From assembly GCA_937864895.1 (NCBI GenBank), contig CALMDF010000519.1, forward strand, positions 1 to 5,397: DNA of 5,397 nt, given 5' to 3'. A program made the translations under genes and the position numbers. Below, piece after piece: positions 1 to 4,957 of this stretch. Origin of the DNA: an uncultured Holophagales bacterium. Its GTDB lineage: Bacteria > Acidobacteriota > Thermoanaerobaculia > UBA5066. Numbering within the stretch: the stretch's first letter is position 1; each line of letters starts with the position of its first letter. A model generated the notes under the pieces. That model was not told where the DNA came from. It did no database searches and saw only the letters and a program-made list of their open reading frames with translations.

Positions 1-268
1 CCTCGCCGATCGCCTTGACGACCTCGCCCCGCTTCGGGGCGGGGACGGTGCGCCACGACGCGAAGGCGGCGTGGGCCTTCCCGAGGATCCCGTCGAACTC
101 CTCCCTCGTCACGTTGACGACCGAGGCGAGGGGCGAGCCGTCGACCGGCGAGACGACCTGCTGGACCTTGCCGCTCCCGACCCACGCGCCCGCGAAGCCC
201 CCCGGGTTCCTCTCCTCGATTCCGAGCGCGCGAAGGATCTCCATCTCCGTCTCCGTCTTGAGCGACAT
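1..268 (-). CDS. amaB: ALDH7/antiquitin-like aldehyde dehydrogenase, N-terminal part (probable L-piperidine-6-carboxylate dehydrogenase)
   Basis: This is a partial gene: the first 89 codons are present and the rest lies beyond the left edge. The protein starts MSLKTETEMEILRALGI, followed by an FAGAWVGSGKV segment, VSPVDGSPLASV (about residues 39-50), AFASWRTVPAPKRGE (about 68-82) and VVKAIGE. The PAPKRGE-V/I-V-x-x-IG block with the preceding VSPVDGS block is characteristic of the ALDH7 (antiquitin) family. It differs from other aldehyde dehydrogenases, which usually have ...R...L. Bacterial ALDH7 enzymes (amaB/pcd) oxidise alpha-aminoadipate semialdehyde / piperideine-6-carboxylate to aminoadipate with NAD(P) in lysine catabolism; the substrate here is inferred from family. 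The catalytic Cys and Glu lie outside the window. The start at 268 is fixed by a strong ribosome binding site, GGAGGT at 280-275, six bases upstream. It is transcribed divergently from the LysR gene. Family call is firm, substrate moderate. Confidence 0.88.
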   Translation of the reverse strand, partial: MSLKTETEMEILRALGIEERNPGGFAGAWVGSGKVQQVVSPVDGSPLASVVNVTREEFDGILGKAHAAFASWRTVPAPKRGEVVKAIGE

Positions 269-274
269 CGTCCT

Positions 275-289
275 ACCTCCGGGGGAGGT
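275..289 (-). promoter_or_regulatory. Hairpin enclosing the ribosome binding site of the aldehyde dehydrogenase gene
   Basis: On the minus strand the leader reads ACCTCC-CCC-GGAGGT, a perfect 6-bp inverted repeat (284-289 pairing with 275-280) with a three-base loop. The right arm is the Shine-Dalgarno sequence itself, ending six bases before the ATG at 268. In the mRNA this would hide the ribosome binding site. That could dampen translation or make it conditional, or the match could be chance in a G/C-rich leader. The repeat is directly visible; the regulatory role is inference. Confidence 0.45.
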
Positions 290-318
290 TATGCGACAGA
301 ATTTCAAATAAATAAAGA

Positions 319-354
319 TCATTGTTTTCATTTTTATCATCGATATCATTCATA
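319..354. repeat. Four tandem 9-bp units in the divergent promoter region
   Basis: Four consecutive nonamers share the core TCAT at exact 9-bp spacing: TCATTGTTT (319-327), TCATTTTTA (328-336), TCATCGATA (337-345) and TCATTCATA (346-354). They fill the A/T-rich gap between the dehydrogenase and the LysR gene, ending one base before the LysR start codon. They could be regulator contact sites, or a remnant of repeat slippage. A 9-bp period does not match the DNA helical turn, so side-by-side binding on one face is not obvious. Confidence 0.6.
322..349 (+). promoter_or_regulatory. Candidate promoter for a leaderless LysR transcript
   Basis: A good -10 hexamer, TATCAT (344-349, five of six matches to TATAAT), lies exactly where it would be if transcription began at the A of the LysR start codon (356). 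A weak -35, TTGTTT (322-327), stands 16 bp upstream. No Shine-Dalgarno sequence precedes the ATG, which fits a leaderless mRNA. This is a prediction from consensus and spacing only. I could not single out a convincing promoter for the divergent dehydrogenase gene in the same gap. Confidence 0.4.
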
Positions 355-359
355 TATGA
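350..359. promoter_or_regulatory. Palindrome spanning the LysR start codon (possible autoregulatory site)
   Basis: TCATATATGA is a perfect 10-bp inverted repeat covering the ATG at 356-358. A dyad at the start of a LysR gene would suit autorepression, but it is short and A/T-rich, so chance is a real alternative. Confidence 0.25.
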
Positions 360-1258
360 CGAGCCTCGACCTCCCGCATCTCCGTGCCTTCCACGCCGTC
401 GTGCAGGCGGGCGGTTTCTCGGCCGCGGCCGGCCGCCTCAACGTCACGCAGAGCGCCGTCAGCCACGCCGTCGGCAGGCTCGAGCGCTCGGCGAAGGTCC
501 GACTCCTCGACCGGCGCGGCCGGAAGGTCGTGACGACGCCCGAGGGGGAGATCCTCCGCGAGGCGTGCGAGCGCGTCTTCGCCACGCTCGAGGCCGCCGA
601 GGAGGAGCTTCAGCGCGAGCGCAAGCGCGCGGAAGGCCGGGTTCGCCTCGGGGCGACCGTGGAGTTCGGGACGAGCGTCCTGATGCGCCACATCCGCCCG
701 TTCCTCGAGGCGCACCCCGGGATCGAGATGGACTTCGTCCTCTCCCACGACCTCCTGACGCCGCTCCTCAACGACGACGTCGACCTCGCCATCGACTGCG
801 TCGCCCACCCGCACCCCGACCTCGAGCGGACGCCCCTCTTCCGCGAGGCCTACATGGTCGCCTGCGCCCCCGACTACCTCGCCGACCACCGGATCGAGGA
901 GCCGGCCGACCTCGAGCGCTGCGCGGTCCTTTCGATCGACAAGGGGTGCGCCTGGTGGGAGCGCTTCCTCGGCACCTTTCCGAAGAGCCGGCGCCCCTCC
1001 TTCGGCCGCGTCGTCGCCATCAACCACATCCGCGGCCTCATCACGGCCGCCGTCAGCGGCCTCGGCGTCCTCCTCGCGCCGAGCTACAGCGTGAAGGGCG
1101 AGCTCGACCGGGGCGCCCTCGTCCCCCTCTTCCCCGGCTTCCGCCCCCTCGAGGACCGCTTCGCCCTCTACCAGAAGTCCGGCAAGGCACGCCTCGCCAA
1201 GCACCGCATCCTGACGGAGTACCTGAAGGAGCTGACGCCGGCGGAGTTCGGGGGGTAG
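356..1258 (+). CDS. LysR-family transcriptional regulator
   Basis: A complete 300-residue protein, the usual LysR length. The N-terminal winged helix-turn-helix covers about residues 4-63: LPHLRAFHAVVQAGGFS, AAGRLNVTQSAVSHAVGRLE (the recognition helix region) and LLDRRGRKVVTTPEGE are classic family signatures. A linker helix rich in Glu and Arg follows (about 64-93). The periplasmic-binding-like effector domain starts at RVRLGA (about 95) and includes FLEAHPGIEMDF, DVDLAID and the late segment AAVSGLGVLLAP (about 231-242). The ATG at 356 is chosen because the domain begins immediately after it and no earlier ATG, GTG or TTG lies in frame in the A/T-rich gap. It has no Shine-Dalgarno sequence, so it may be leaderless. 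By the usual LysR arrangement it should control the divergent ALDH7 gene and itself; the ligand is unknown, with a lysine-pathway intermediate a reasonable guess. Confidence 0.95.
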   Translation: MTSLDLPHLRAFHAVVQAGGFSAAAGRLNVTQSAVSHAVGRLERSAKVRLLDRRGRKVVTTPEGEILREACERVFATLEAAEEELQRERKRAEGRVRLGATVEFGTSVLMRHIRPFLEAHPGIEMDFVLSHDLLTPLLNDDVDLAIDCVAHPHPDLERTPLFREAYMVACAPDYLADHRIEEPADLERCAVLSIDKGCAWWERFLGTFPKSRRPSFGRVVAINHIRGLITAAVSGLGVLLAPSYSVKGELDRGALVPLFPGFRPLEDRFALYQKSGKARLAKHRILTEYLKELTPAEFGG

Positions 1259-1573
1259 GGAGCGCGGCGGGCGCGGGGTACGCGAGAAACGGTCAGGCCG
1301 AGGCGAGAACCGGCTCCGGAAGCCATCCGGTGCGCTCGCGCCCGCCTCCTCCATCCGCCCCTCCTCGGCGAGAGCCGAAGCCGACTCCCGTTTCGATCCG
1401 GAAGGTCGTGTGGGACGATATGGAGGGAGAGGCTGCGTGCTCCGATGTCCGTCTCGAAGAACCGATACCGCGGAGGACCGGGGGCAGGACCTCGAGCCCG
1501 AGACCGGCCTCCCGCGAGCGGTGAGCCCCACACTCGACGAGGGCCGCGAGCGCCATCAACGGTCGAGACGAAA
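1259..1573. other. Gene-free stretch between the LysR and DUF6508 genes
   Basis: About 315 bp without a convincing gene. Open frames exist on both strands, but their products are dominated by Arg, Gly, Pro, Ser and Ala and match nothing I know. The plus-strand frame of the DUF6508 gene stays open back to an ATG at 1445, but the added 43 residues are low-complexity and lie outside the recognisable domain. I see no strong intrinsic terminator after the LysR stop and no clear promoter. Confidence 0.6.
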
Positions 1574-2005
1574 GTGAAGCGGGACGACACCGTCGGGGAG
1601 AGGATCGACGAGCTGCTCGGGTTCCTGCCGCTGTTCGAGGAGCCGGACCGGTCGTTCGTCACGAAGTGGGCGGGAGGCGCGCCCACGTCCGACGGCGCGA
1701 CGACCATGCCCTTCCCCGTCTATGCGGAGGACGTCGCGGAGTTCTTCCGGCTGGCCGGCGGTCCGTTCTGGTGCGACTACGCCTACCGTCCGGCAGAAGC
1801 CGGCCGGCTGCTGCAGGACGACGCCTTCATCGCGCGGGCCACACTGGACGAAGTCAAGACCCTGCTGACGTACTGCGTGCGCGGCGAGCGCTTCTGCGAC
1901 GGTCACTGGGAGGCGGTCCTGCAGGCCGGCAGGATCTCGGCGATTCTGCGCCGGCTCGCCGAGCTGCGGGGGCGGGCAGGGGGATCCGCCCGAACGGCTC
2001 CGTAG
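1574..2005 (+). CDS. DUF6508 domain protein
   Basis: A small soluble protein of 143 residues from the GTG at 1574. Residues about 11-22 (IDELLGFLPLFE), 46-80 (MPFPVYAEDVAEFFRLAG, then FWCDYAYRPAEAGRLLQD) and 92-131 (DEVKTLLTYCVRGERFCDGHWEAVLQ, then ISAILRRLAEL) match the pattern I associate with DUF6508. Particularly telling is the C-terminal R-x-x-RFCxGH...G-x-I-x-x-IL-RRL block. The family has no established function and is scattered in bacteria, often in variable regions. The start is uncertain: no good ribosome binding site precedes 1574, and the frame is open to an ATG at 1445. I prefer 1574 because the domain begins about ten residues later. It stands alone, converging on the minus-strand pair. 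The product is real with high probability; its role is unknown. Confidence 0.8.
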   Translation: MKRDDTVGERIDELLGFLPLFEEPDRSFVTKWAGGAPTSDGATTMPFPVYAEDVAEFFRLAGGPFWCDYAYRPAEAGRLLQDDAFIARATLDEVKTLLTYCVRGERFCDGHWEAVLQAGRISAILRRLAELRGRAGGSARTAP

Positions 2006-2085
2006 CGGCCAGGCGAGACGCTCGCGAAGGAGGGAGAGGCCACCATCGCGACGACGGCCGCGCCGATGCCGGGGCGCGAACCGGT
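2006..2085. other. Gap between convergent genes
   Basis: Eighty bases separate the stop of the DUF6508 gene from the stop of the minus-strand zinc-ribbon gene. The one visible structure is a 6-bp stem, CGCGCC (2059-2064) with GGCGCG (2073-2078), around an 8-base loop. Neither side carries a run of T, so I do not call it a terminator. Confidence 0.4.
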
Positions 2086-2805
2086 CTACCCCGTACGCCT
2101 TCCGGCGAGGACCGCCTCGCACCGCGCCGCGAGACCGCGCGCCTCCCGCGAGGGGCATTCCTCCGCGGAGGAGGCGATCCGCGCGAGGACCTCCGTCGCC
2201 CGCGCCCGGTCCTCGCCCACCCAGGCCGAGAGGAGGCTCTCGACGTCCCGCCGAAGCGCTGCGGTGGCCGCCTCCCCCGCCCGGACGAGACTTGCGACGA
2301 GCGAAGGCACCGCCTCTCGGAGGTCCAGCGGGACGTCCCACTTCTCCACGTGGAGGAGCTGGAAGACACGCGCGTCGGAGACGGCCTTCCCGTCGGGCGA
2401 GCCGACGAGAGCCGCAGCCAGAGCCGCCGCCTTCTCCCGCATCCGTTCTCTCGCCGCGGCCGCGCGCTGGAGGCACTCGCGCTCGAGCCGCGCGCCCGTC
2501 TCCGGGTCGAGCCGCGTGAAGACGGTGGAGTCCTCCGAGCCCCCCGCGAGGTACTCGTACTCGAAGTCCCACGAGTAGTGCGTCCCGCAGAGCGGGCACT
2601 TGTGGAGAGCCCAGTTCGAGCGGCTCGTGTCGTCGTCGTAGTGGGGCGCTCCGACGATGACGAGCCTCCCGACCGCCGGTGGGAGAGGGTCTCCCCGACG
2701 TTCGTCGCCCGTGTACGAGTTCGACACCCGGTCCGGGATCGAGCTGCAGATCTCGCACCGCTCGTGCGGGAGCGGTCCCGCGGTCCCTCCGTCCGGCCCG
2801 CTCAC
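2086..2805 (-). CDS. Conserved hypothetical protein with two CxxC pairs (probable zinc ribbon)
   Basis: A 239-residue protein with no signal peptide or membrane segment, so probably cytoplasmic. It has C17-E-I-C20 near the N-terminus and C70-P-L-C73 in an HKCPLCGTHYSWDFEYEYL block. The two pairs could hold one zinc ion. That block is followed by an acidic, aromatic segment, GGSEDSTVFTRLDPETG (about 88-104). The C-terminal two thirds is Ala/Glu/Arg-rich and probably alpha-helical. I do not recognise a named family. The start is the GTG at 2805, which overlaps the TGA of the upstream membrane-protein gene (GTGA) and has GGGAG five bases upstream (2815-2811). A longer open frame continues upstream but only as a shadow of that gene. 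Translational coupling implies the two products are made together. Possible roles are a metal-dependent adaptor, or an immunity- or stress-type protein; none can be shown. Confidence 0.82.
   Translation of the reverse strand: MSGPDGGTAGPLPHERCEICSSIPDRVSNSYTGDERRGDPLPPAVGRLVIVGAPHYDDDTSRSNWALHKCPLCGTHYSWDFEYEYLAGGSEDSTVFTRLDPETGARLERECLQRAAAARERMREKAAALAAALVGSPDGKAVSDARVFQLLHVEKWDVPLDLREAVPSLVASLVRAGEAATAALRRDVESLLSAWVGEDRARATEVLARIASSAEECPSREARGLAARCEAVLAGRRTG
2802..2805 (-). other. GTGA start/stop overlap (translational coupling)
   Basis: The TGA stop of the membrane-protein gene (2804-2802) and the GTG start of the CxxC-protein gene (2805-2803) share bases. A GGGAG ribosome binding site lies five bases upstream, inside the first gene. 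This arrangement normally means terminating ribosomes restart on the second gene, giving linked expression. Confidence 0.8.
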
Positions 2806-3605
2806 GACGGCTCCCGCGAGGACGGATCGGCGCCGGCCTCCTCGCTCTCCCCGGCGCGCCACGCGGCGACGCGGTCGCGCCAGGCCTTCTCTCGGCGCGG
2901 CCGGGCGCGCAGGAGGAAGACGAAGGAGAAGCCGAAAAATGCGGCGAAGACGGCGGTGGCGAGGAACCGCGCGACGGCGTCGAGCCGGCCCTGCAGGATC
3001 GCGGCGAAGGCCGCGACGCAGACGAGGGCGGAAAGGACGGTCAGGGTGGCGACCGCGGCGAGCGCCCACGCGGGGACGCCCGCCGCGTGGAGGGCCGAAG
3101 CCTCGGCAAGGCCGGCAGGCAGGCCGTGGAGTCGCTGGAGCACGAAGACGGACGGGTGCGAGGGGTCGTGCCGGTTGTACCGCCCGGCGCGCTCGAGGAG
3201 ATCGGTGAGGAGCCCCTTCTCCACGGCGGCCCGCGCCGGGTCGGCCGTGAGGATCGCGACCTGCCGCTTCAGGTCGTCCCAGCGCTCGCGGCTCAGGAGC
3301 TCCTCCCGGTCCCTCGGGGCCAGGGAGGCGAGCTCGTCGAGGAAACCGTGCCTCTCGACCCACTGTCCCCACGACCGGACGACGTCCTCGGCGTGTGCGC
3401 GCACGGCGAGCTCGACCCGCCGCCGCGCCTCGCCGGGCGTGGCCCCCGCCGCCTCGAGGCGCGCCTCGGCCTCGCGGGGAGAGAGTCCCGTGCGACACGG
3501 CTGCTTGGCGGGCATGCGCCCTGGGATGTCGCGATAGCGCGATCGGTCGAGCTTCCGAGGCGTCGAGCGGAGCGCCTGCCAGGCATCGCTCACGGGTCGT
3601 TCCAC
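2802..3605 (-). CDS. Hypothetical two-helix membrane protein
   Basis: A 267-residue protein of no family I can name. The N-terminal about 170 residues are charged and soluble, with a probable helical stretch rich in Arg, Glu and Ala (about 42-72) and FLDELASLAPRDREELL (about 88-104). Two hydrophobic helices follow, about 177-204 and 210-232, separated by a short QGRLD turn, so the protein is a hairpin in the membrane. The positively charged tail (RARPRREK after helix 2) suggests that both ends face the cytoplasm. The GTG start at 3605 is supported by GAGGTG at 3616-3611 with five-base spacing. An internal ATG at 3515 is an alternative that would remove 30 residues. The gene ends inside the start of the CxxC-protein gene (GTGA overlap), forming a two-gene unit. 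Confidence 0.8.
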   Translation of the reverse strand: MERPVSDAWQALRSTPRKLDRSRYRDIPGRMPAKQPCRTGLSPREAEARLEAAGATPGEARRRVELAVRAHAEDVVRSWGQWVERHGFLDELASLAPRDREELLSRERWDDLKRQVAILTADPARAAVEKGLLTDLLERAGRYNRHDPSHPSVFVLQRLHGLPAGLAEASALHAAGVPAWALAAVATLTVLSALVCVAAFAAILQGRLDAVARFLATAVFAAFFGFSFVFLLRARPRREKAWRDRVAAWRAGESEEAGADPSSREPS

Positions 3606-3977
3606 CGTCTCACCTCACGTCCTGCTCCGGGCCGCGGGCCCTTCACCAGGCGTCCACACCGCCATTCGTGTTCTCCCGGACCGAGTCGAGGCCCCTCCTC
3701 TCTCTCGCCGCCCGGCCGTCCGGCCCGGTCGCGGCGCACCGCGTCCGCCGTTCCGAGCCGGGACGCCACGGGTTCGTCCACGGGCCTCCATTATTCGGGC
3801 CGATCGCCGCCCCGGCAAGGAGCGCGCTCACGGCCCCTCGACCGGCGAACCCTTCCGCGGCACGGACGTCGGCCGTCCTGGCTCCGGCCGTCCCGGCACG
3901 GCCAACGGAGGCCCCATGAACCGGAGACGCCCGGGCCTCGTCCAACGGGGCGGCAAGGACGCCGCCGGGACGCACCG
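3606..3977. other. Gene-free stretch upstream of the membrane-protein gene
   Basis: About 370 bp without a convincing gene. It should contain the promoter of the minus-strand pair, but I see no clear -35/-10. The relatively A/T-rich spot near 3788-3797 (CCATTATTCG) is the only candidate. A good ribosome-binding-like GGAGG (3907-3911) stands four bases before an ATG at 3916 on the plus strand, but that frame gives an Arg/Gly-rich product with no recognisable domain. Confidence 0.5.
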
Positions 3978-4330
3978 ACGCCGCTTCGCTGGCGGGAGCT
4001 CGTCGGCGCAGGGCACAGCGTACCGAGCCGGACGGTCCTGGTGGCCGGCTCCGCCGCGAGCGGCGGGCAGAACCGTGACGTCGAGTTCGCGGAGATCGCA
4101 TGAGGCTTCTTCGCCGACACCGGGATCACGCTCGCCTCCGGCCGATTTCTCCTCCCGCCGCTCGGAATGCGTCGGGTCACGCGCGTCGTCCGCGAACCCG
4201 ATTTCGCCGGGGACGTCGCGGGCGGGCGTCTCGCCACCTCCACGGGTTTCCCGTGGACGCCATCGCCGCCGTGAAGAGCGCGCGCCCGGCCTCGGGGGAT
4301 GGGCTTCAGGGGTGCTGGCTCGACGGGTGA
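3978..4330 (+). pseudogene. Degenerate coding-like region with one in-frame UGA and one frame change
   Basis: One plus-strand frame reads TPLRWRELVGAGHSVPSRT, then VLVAGSAASGGQNRDVEFAEIA. A TGA at 4101-4103 interrupts it, and the same frame resumes as GFFADTGITLASGRFLLPP and VTRVVREPDFAGDVAGG. At about 4244-4253 protein-like sequence passes to the -1 frame, continuing FPVDAIAAVKSARPASGDG to a stop at 4328-4330. Residue make-up (Val, Leu, Phe, Asp, Glu mixed) and G/C-rich third codon positions look coding, unlike the Arg/Pro/Gly shadows around it. I do not recognise the family, and no clean start is visible; the ATG at 3916 is in another frame. The most likely explanation is a decayed gene or fragment. 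Sequencing errors or recoding are alternatives, and chance in G/C-rich DNA is not excluded. Confidence 0.35.
4239..4257. repeat. Perfect 8-bp hairpin with TTT loop
   Basis: TCCACGGG (4239-4246), TTT, CCCGTGGA (4250-4257) form a perfect inverted repeat, the strongest short hairpin I found in the window. It sits exactly where the degenerate plus-strand reading changes frame. It lies about 110 bp past the stop of the minus-strand MBL-fold gene, but there is no T run on either side, so a terminator role is weak. Confidence 0.55.
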
Positions 4331-4368
4331 GGTCGCCCATGAAGCCTCCCAGGGGCGCGTCTTTCCCG

Positions 4369-4896
4369 TCAGGAACCGGTCGTGACACTGCGCGGCCCGG
4401 TCGTTGCGGGAGACGCTTCTGCGATCGAACCGCCCCTGTAGACGAAGCTGTCGCCGCGGCGCTTCGGGCAGACCACCGGGGTCGCTACGCCGAGGCGCCT
4501 CAGGTCGGCGGCGAAGTCCAGGTACTTCTCCTCCTGCTTCCGGGCGTGGCCGGGGAAGATGACCCTGGGCTCGAGCCCGCGGACGATGTCGAGGTAGGGA
4601 TCCCCGGTCCAGGCACCGAGGAAAACGAGGTCCGGCGGCGAGCCGGCCCTGAGGGCGCGCATGTCCTCGACGGCGTTCGAGGCAGCGCCGCGGGCCGGCC
4701 CGCCCTGGTAGTCCCCTCCGTGGAAGAGCACGAGACCGTCCACCTTCACGAGGTACGCCACCTCGTCGACCCCCGCGTGGCGGGAGTCGAGCGTCACCCG
4801 GACGCCTCCGCCCTCGGCCCGGGTCTCCGGCGCCGGAGCGAGCGCCAGGGCGAGCGCAACCGGAATCGACCGGATCCCCGGGACCACGACGTTCAT
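4369..4896 (-). CDS. MBL-fold (metallo-beta-lactamase superfamily) protein lacking the N-terminal metal-binding half
   Basis: Counting 175 residues from the ATG at 4896, the C-terminal half of an MBL fold is clear: GVRVTLDSRHAGVDEVAYLV (about 31-50), VDGLVLFHGGDYQG (52-65, with the metal-bridging Asp at 62), PDLVFLGAWTGDPYLDIV and VIFPGHARKQEEKY (about 112-125, with the last metal-ligand His at 117). The HxHxDH motif of the N-terminal half, needed for a normal dinuclear site, is absent. Before the domain is only a signal-peptide-like stretch (IRSIPVALALALAPAPETRAEG). Family members are usually well over 200 residues, so this looks shortened by deletion or 5' loss; hydrolase activity is doubtful. 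A GTG at 4950 is an alternative start, adding 18 residues. Neither start has a strong ribosome binding site. It follows the S12 hydrolase gene on the same strand and may be co-transcribed with it. Confidence 0.7.
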   Translation of the reverse strand: MNVVVPGIRSIPVALALALAPAPETRAEGGGVRVTLDSRHAGVDEVAYLVKVDGLVLFHGGDYQGGPARGAASNAVEDMRALRAGSPPDLVFLGAWTGDPYLDIVRGLEPRVIFPGHARKQEEKYLDFAADLRRLGVATPVVCPKRRGDSFVYRGGSIAEASPATTGPRSVTTGS

Positions 4897-4957
4897 CGGA
4901 CCCGCCCCGGCGACCTTCGACCCGGCCCGCTCGCTGCCCCGGGGCAACACCCGCCAC

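Noticed and set aside
322..1531. Long open frames of about 400 residues on both strands over the LysR gene
   Set aside because: Products are Arg/Pro/Gly-rich with no domain; they are shadows of the LysR frame in G/C-rich DNA.
1293..1559. Minus-strand 88-residue open frame in the gap before DUF6508
   Set aside because: Low-complexity Gly/Arg/Ser product, with no ribosome binding site I trust and no recognisable domain.
2059..2078. CGCGCC / GGCGCG hairpin between convergent genes as a bidirectional terminator
   Set aside because: Only six pairs with an 8-base loop and no T run on either strand.
3590..3781. Minus-strand 63-codon frame starting GTG after a GGAGG, overlapping the start of the membrane-protein gene
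   Set aside because: The ribosome-binding spacing is only three bases and the product is Arg/Gly/Pro-rich without a domain.
3714..3893. Three copies of GGCCGTCC (3714, 3871, 3886)
   Set aside because: Short G/C octamers recur by chance in DNA of this composition; spacing is irregular.
1666..4103. Very long plus-strand open frames (up to 623 residues) across the minus-strand gene pair
   Set aside because: They lie antisense to two genes with clear coding character, domains and ribosome binding sites; composition is that of shadow frames.
4101..4103. TGA as a selenocysteine codon
   Set aside because: No convincing SECIS-like hairpin follows at the usual distance and the flanking residues match no selenoprotein I know; decay is simpler.
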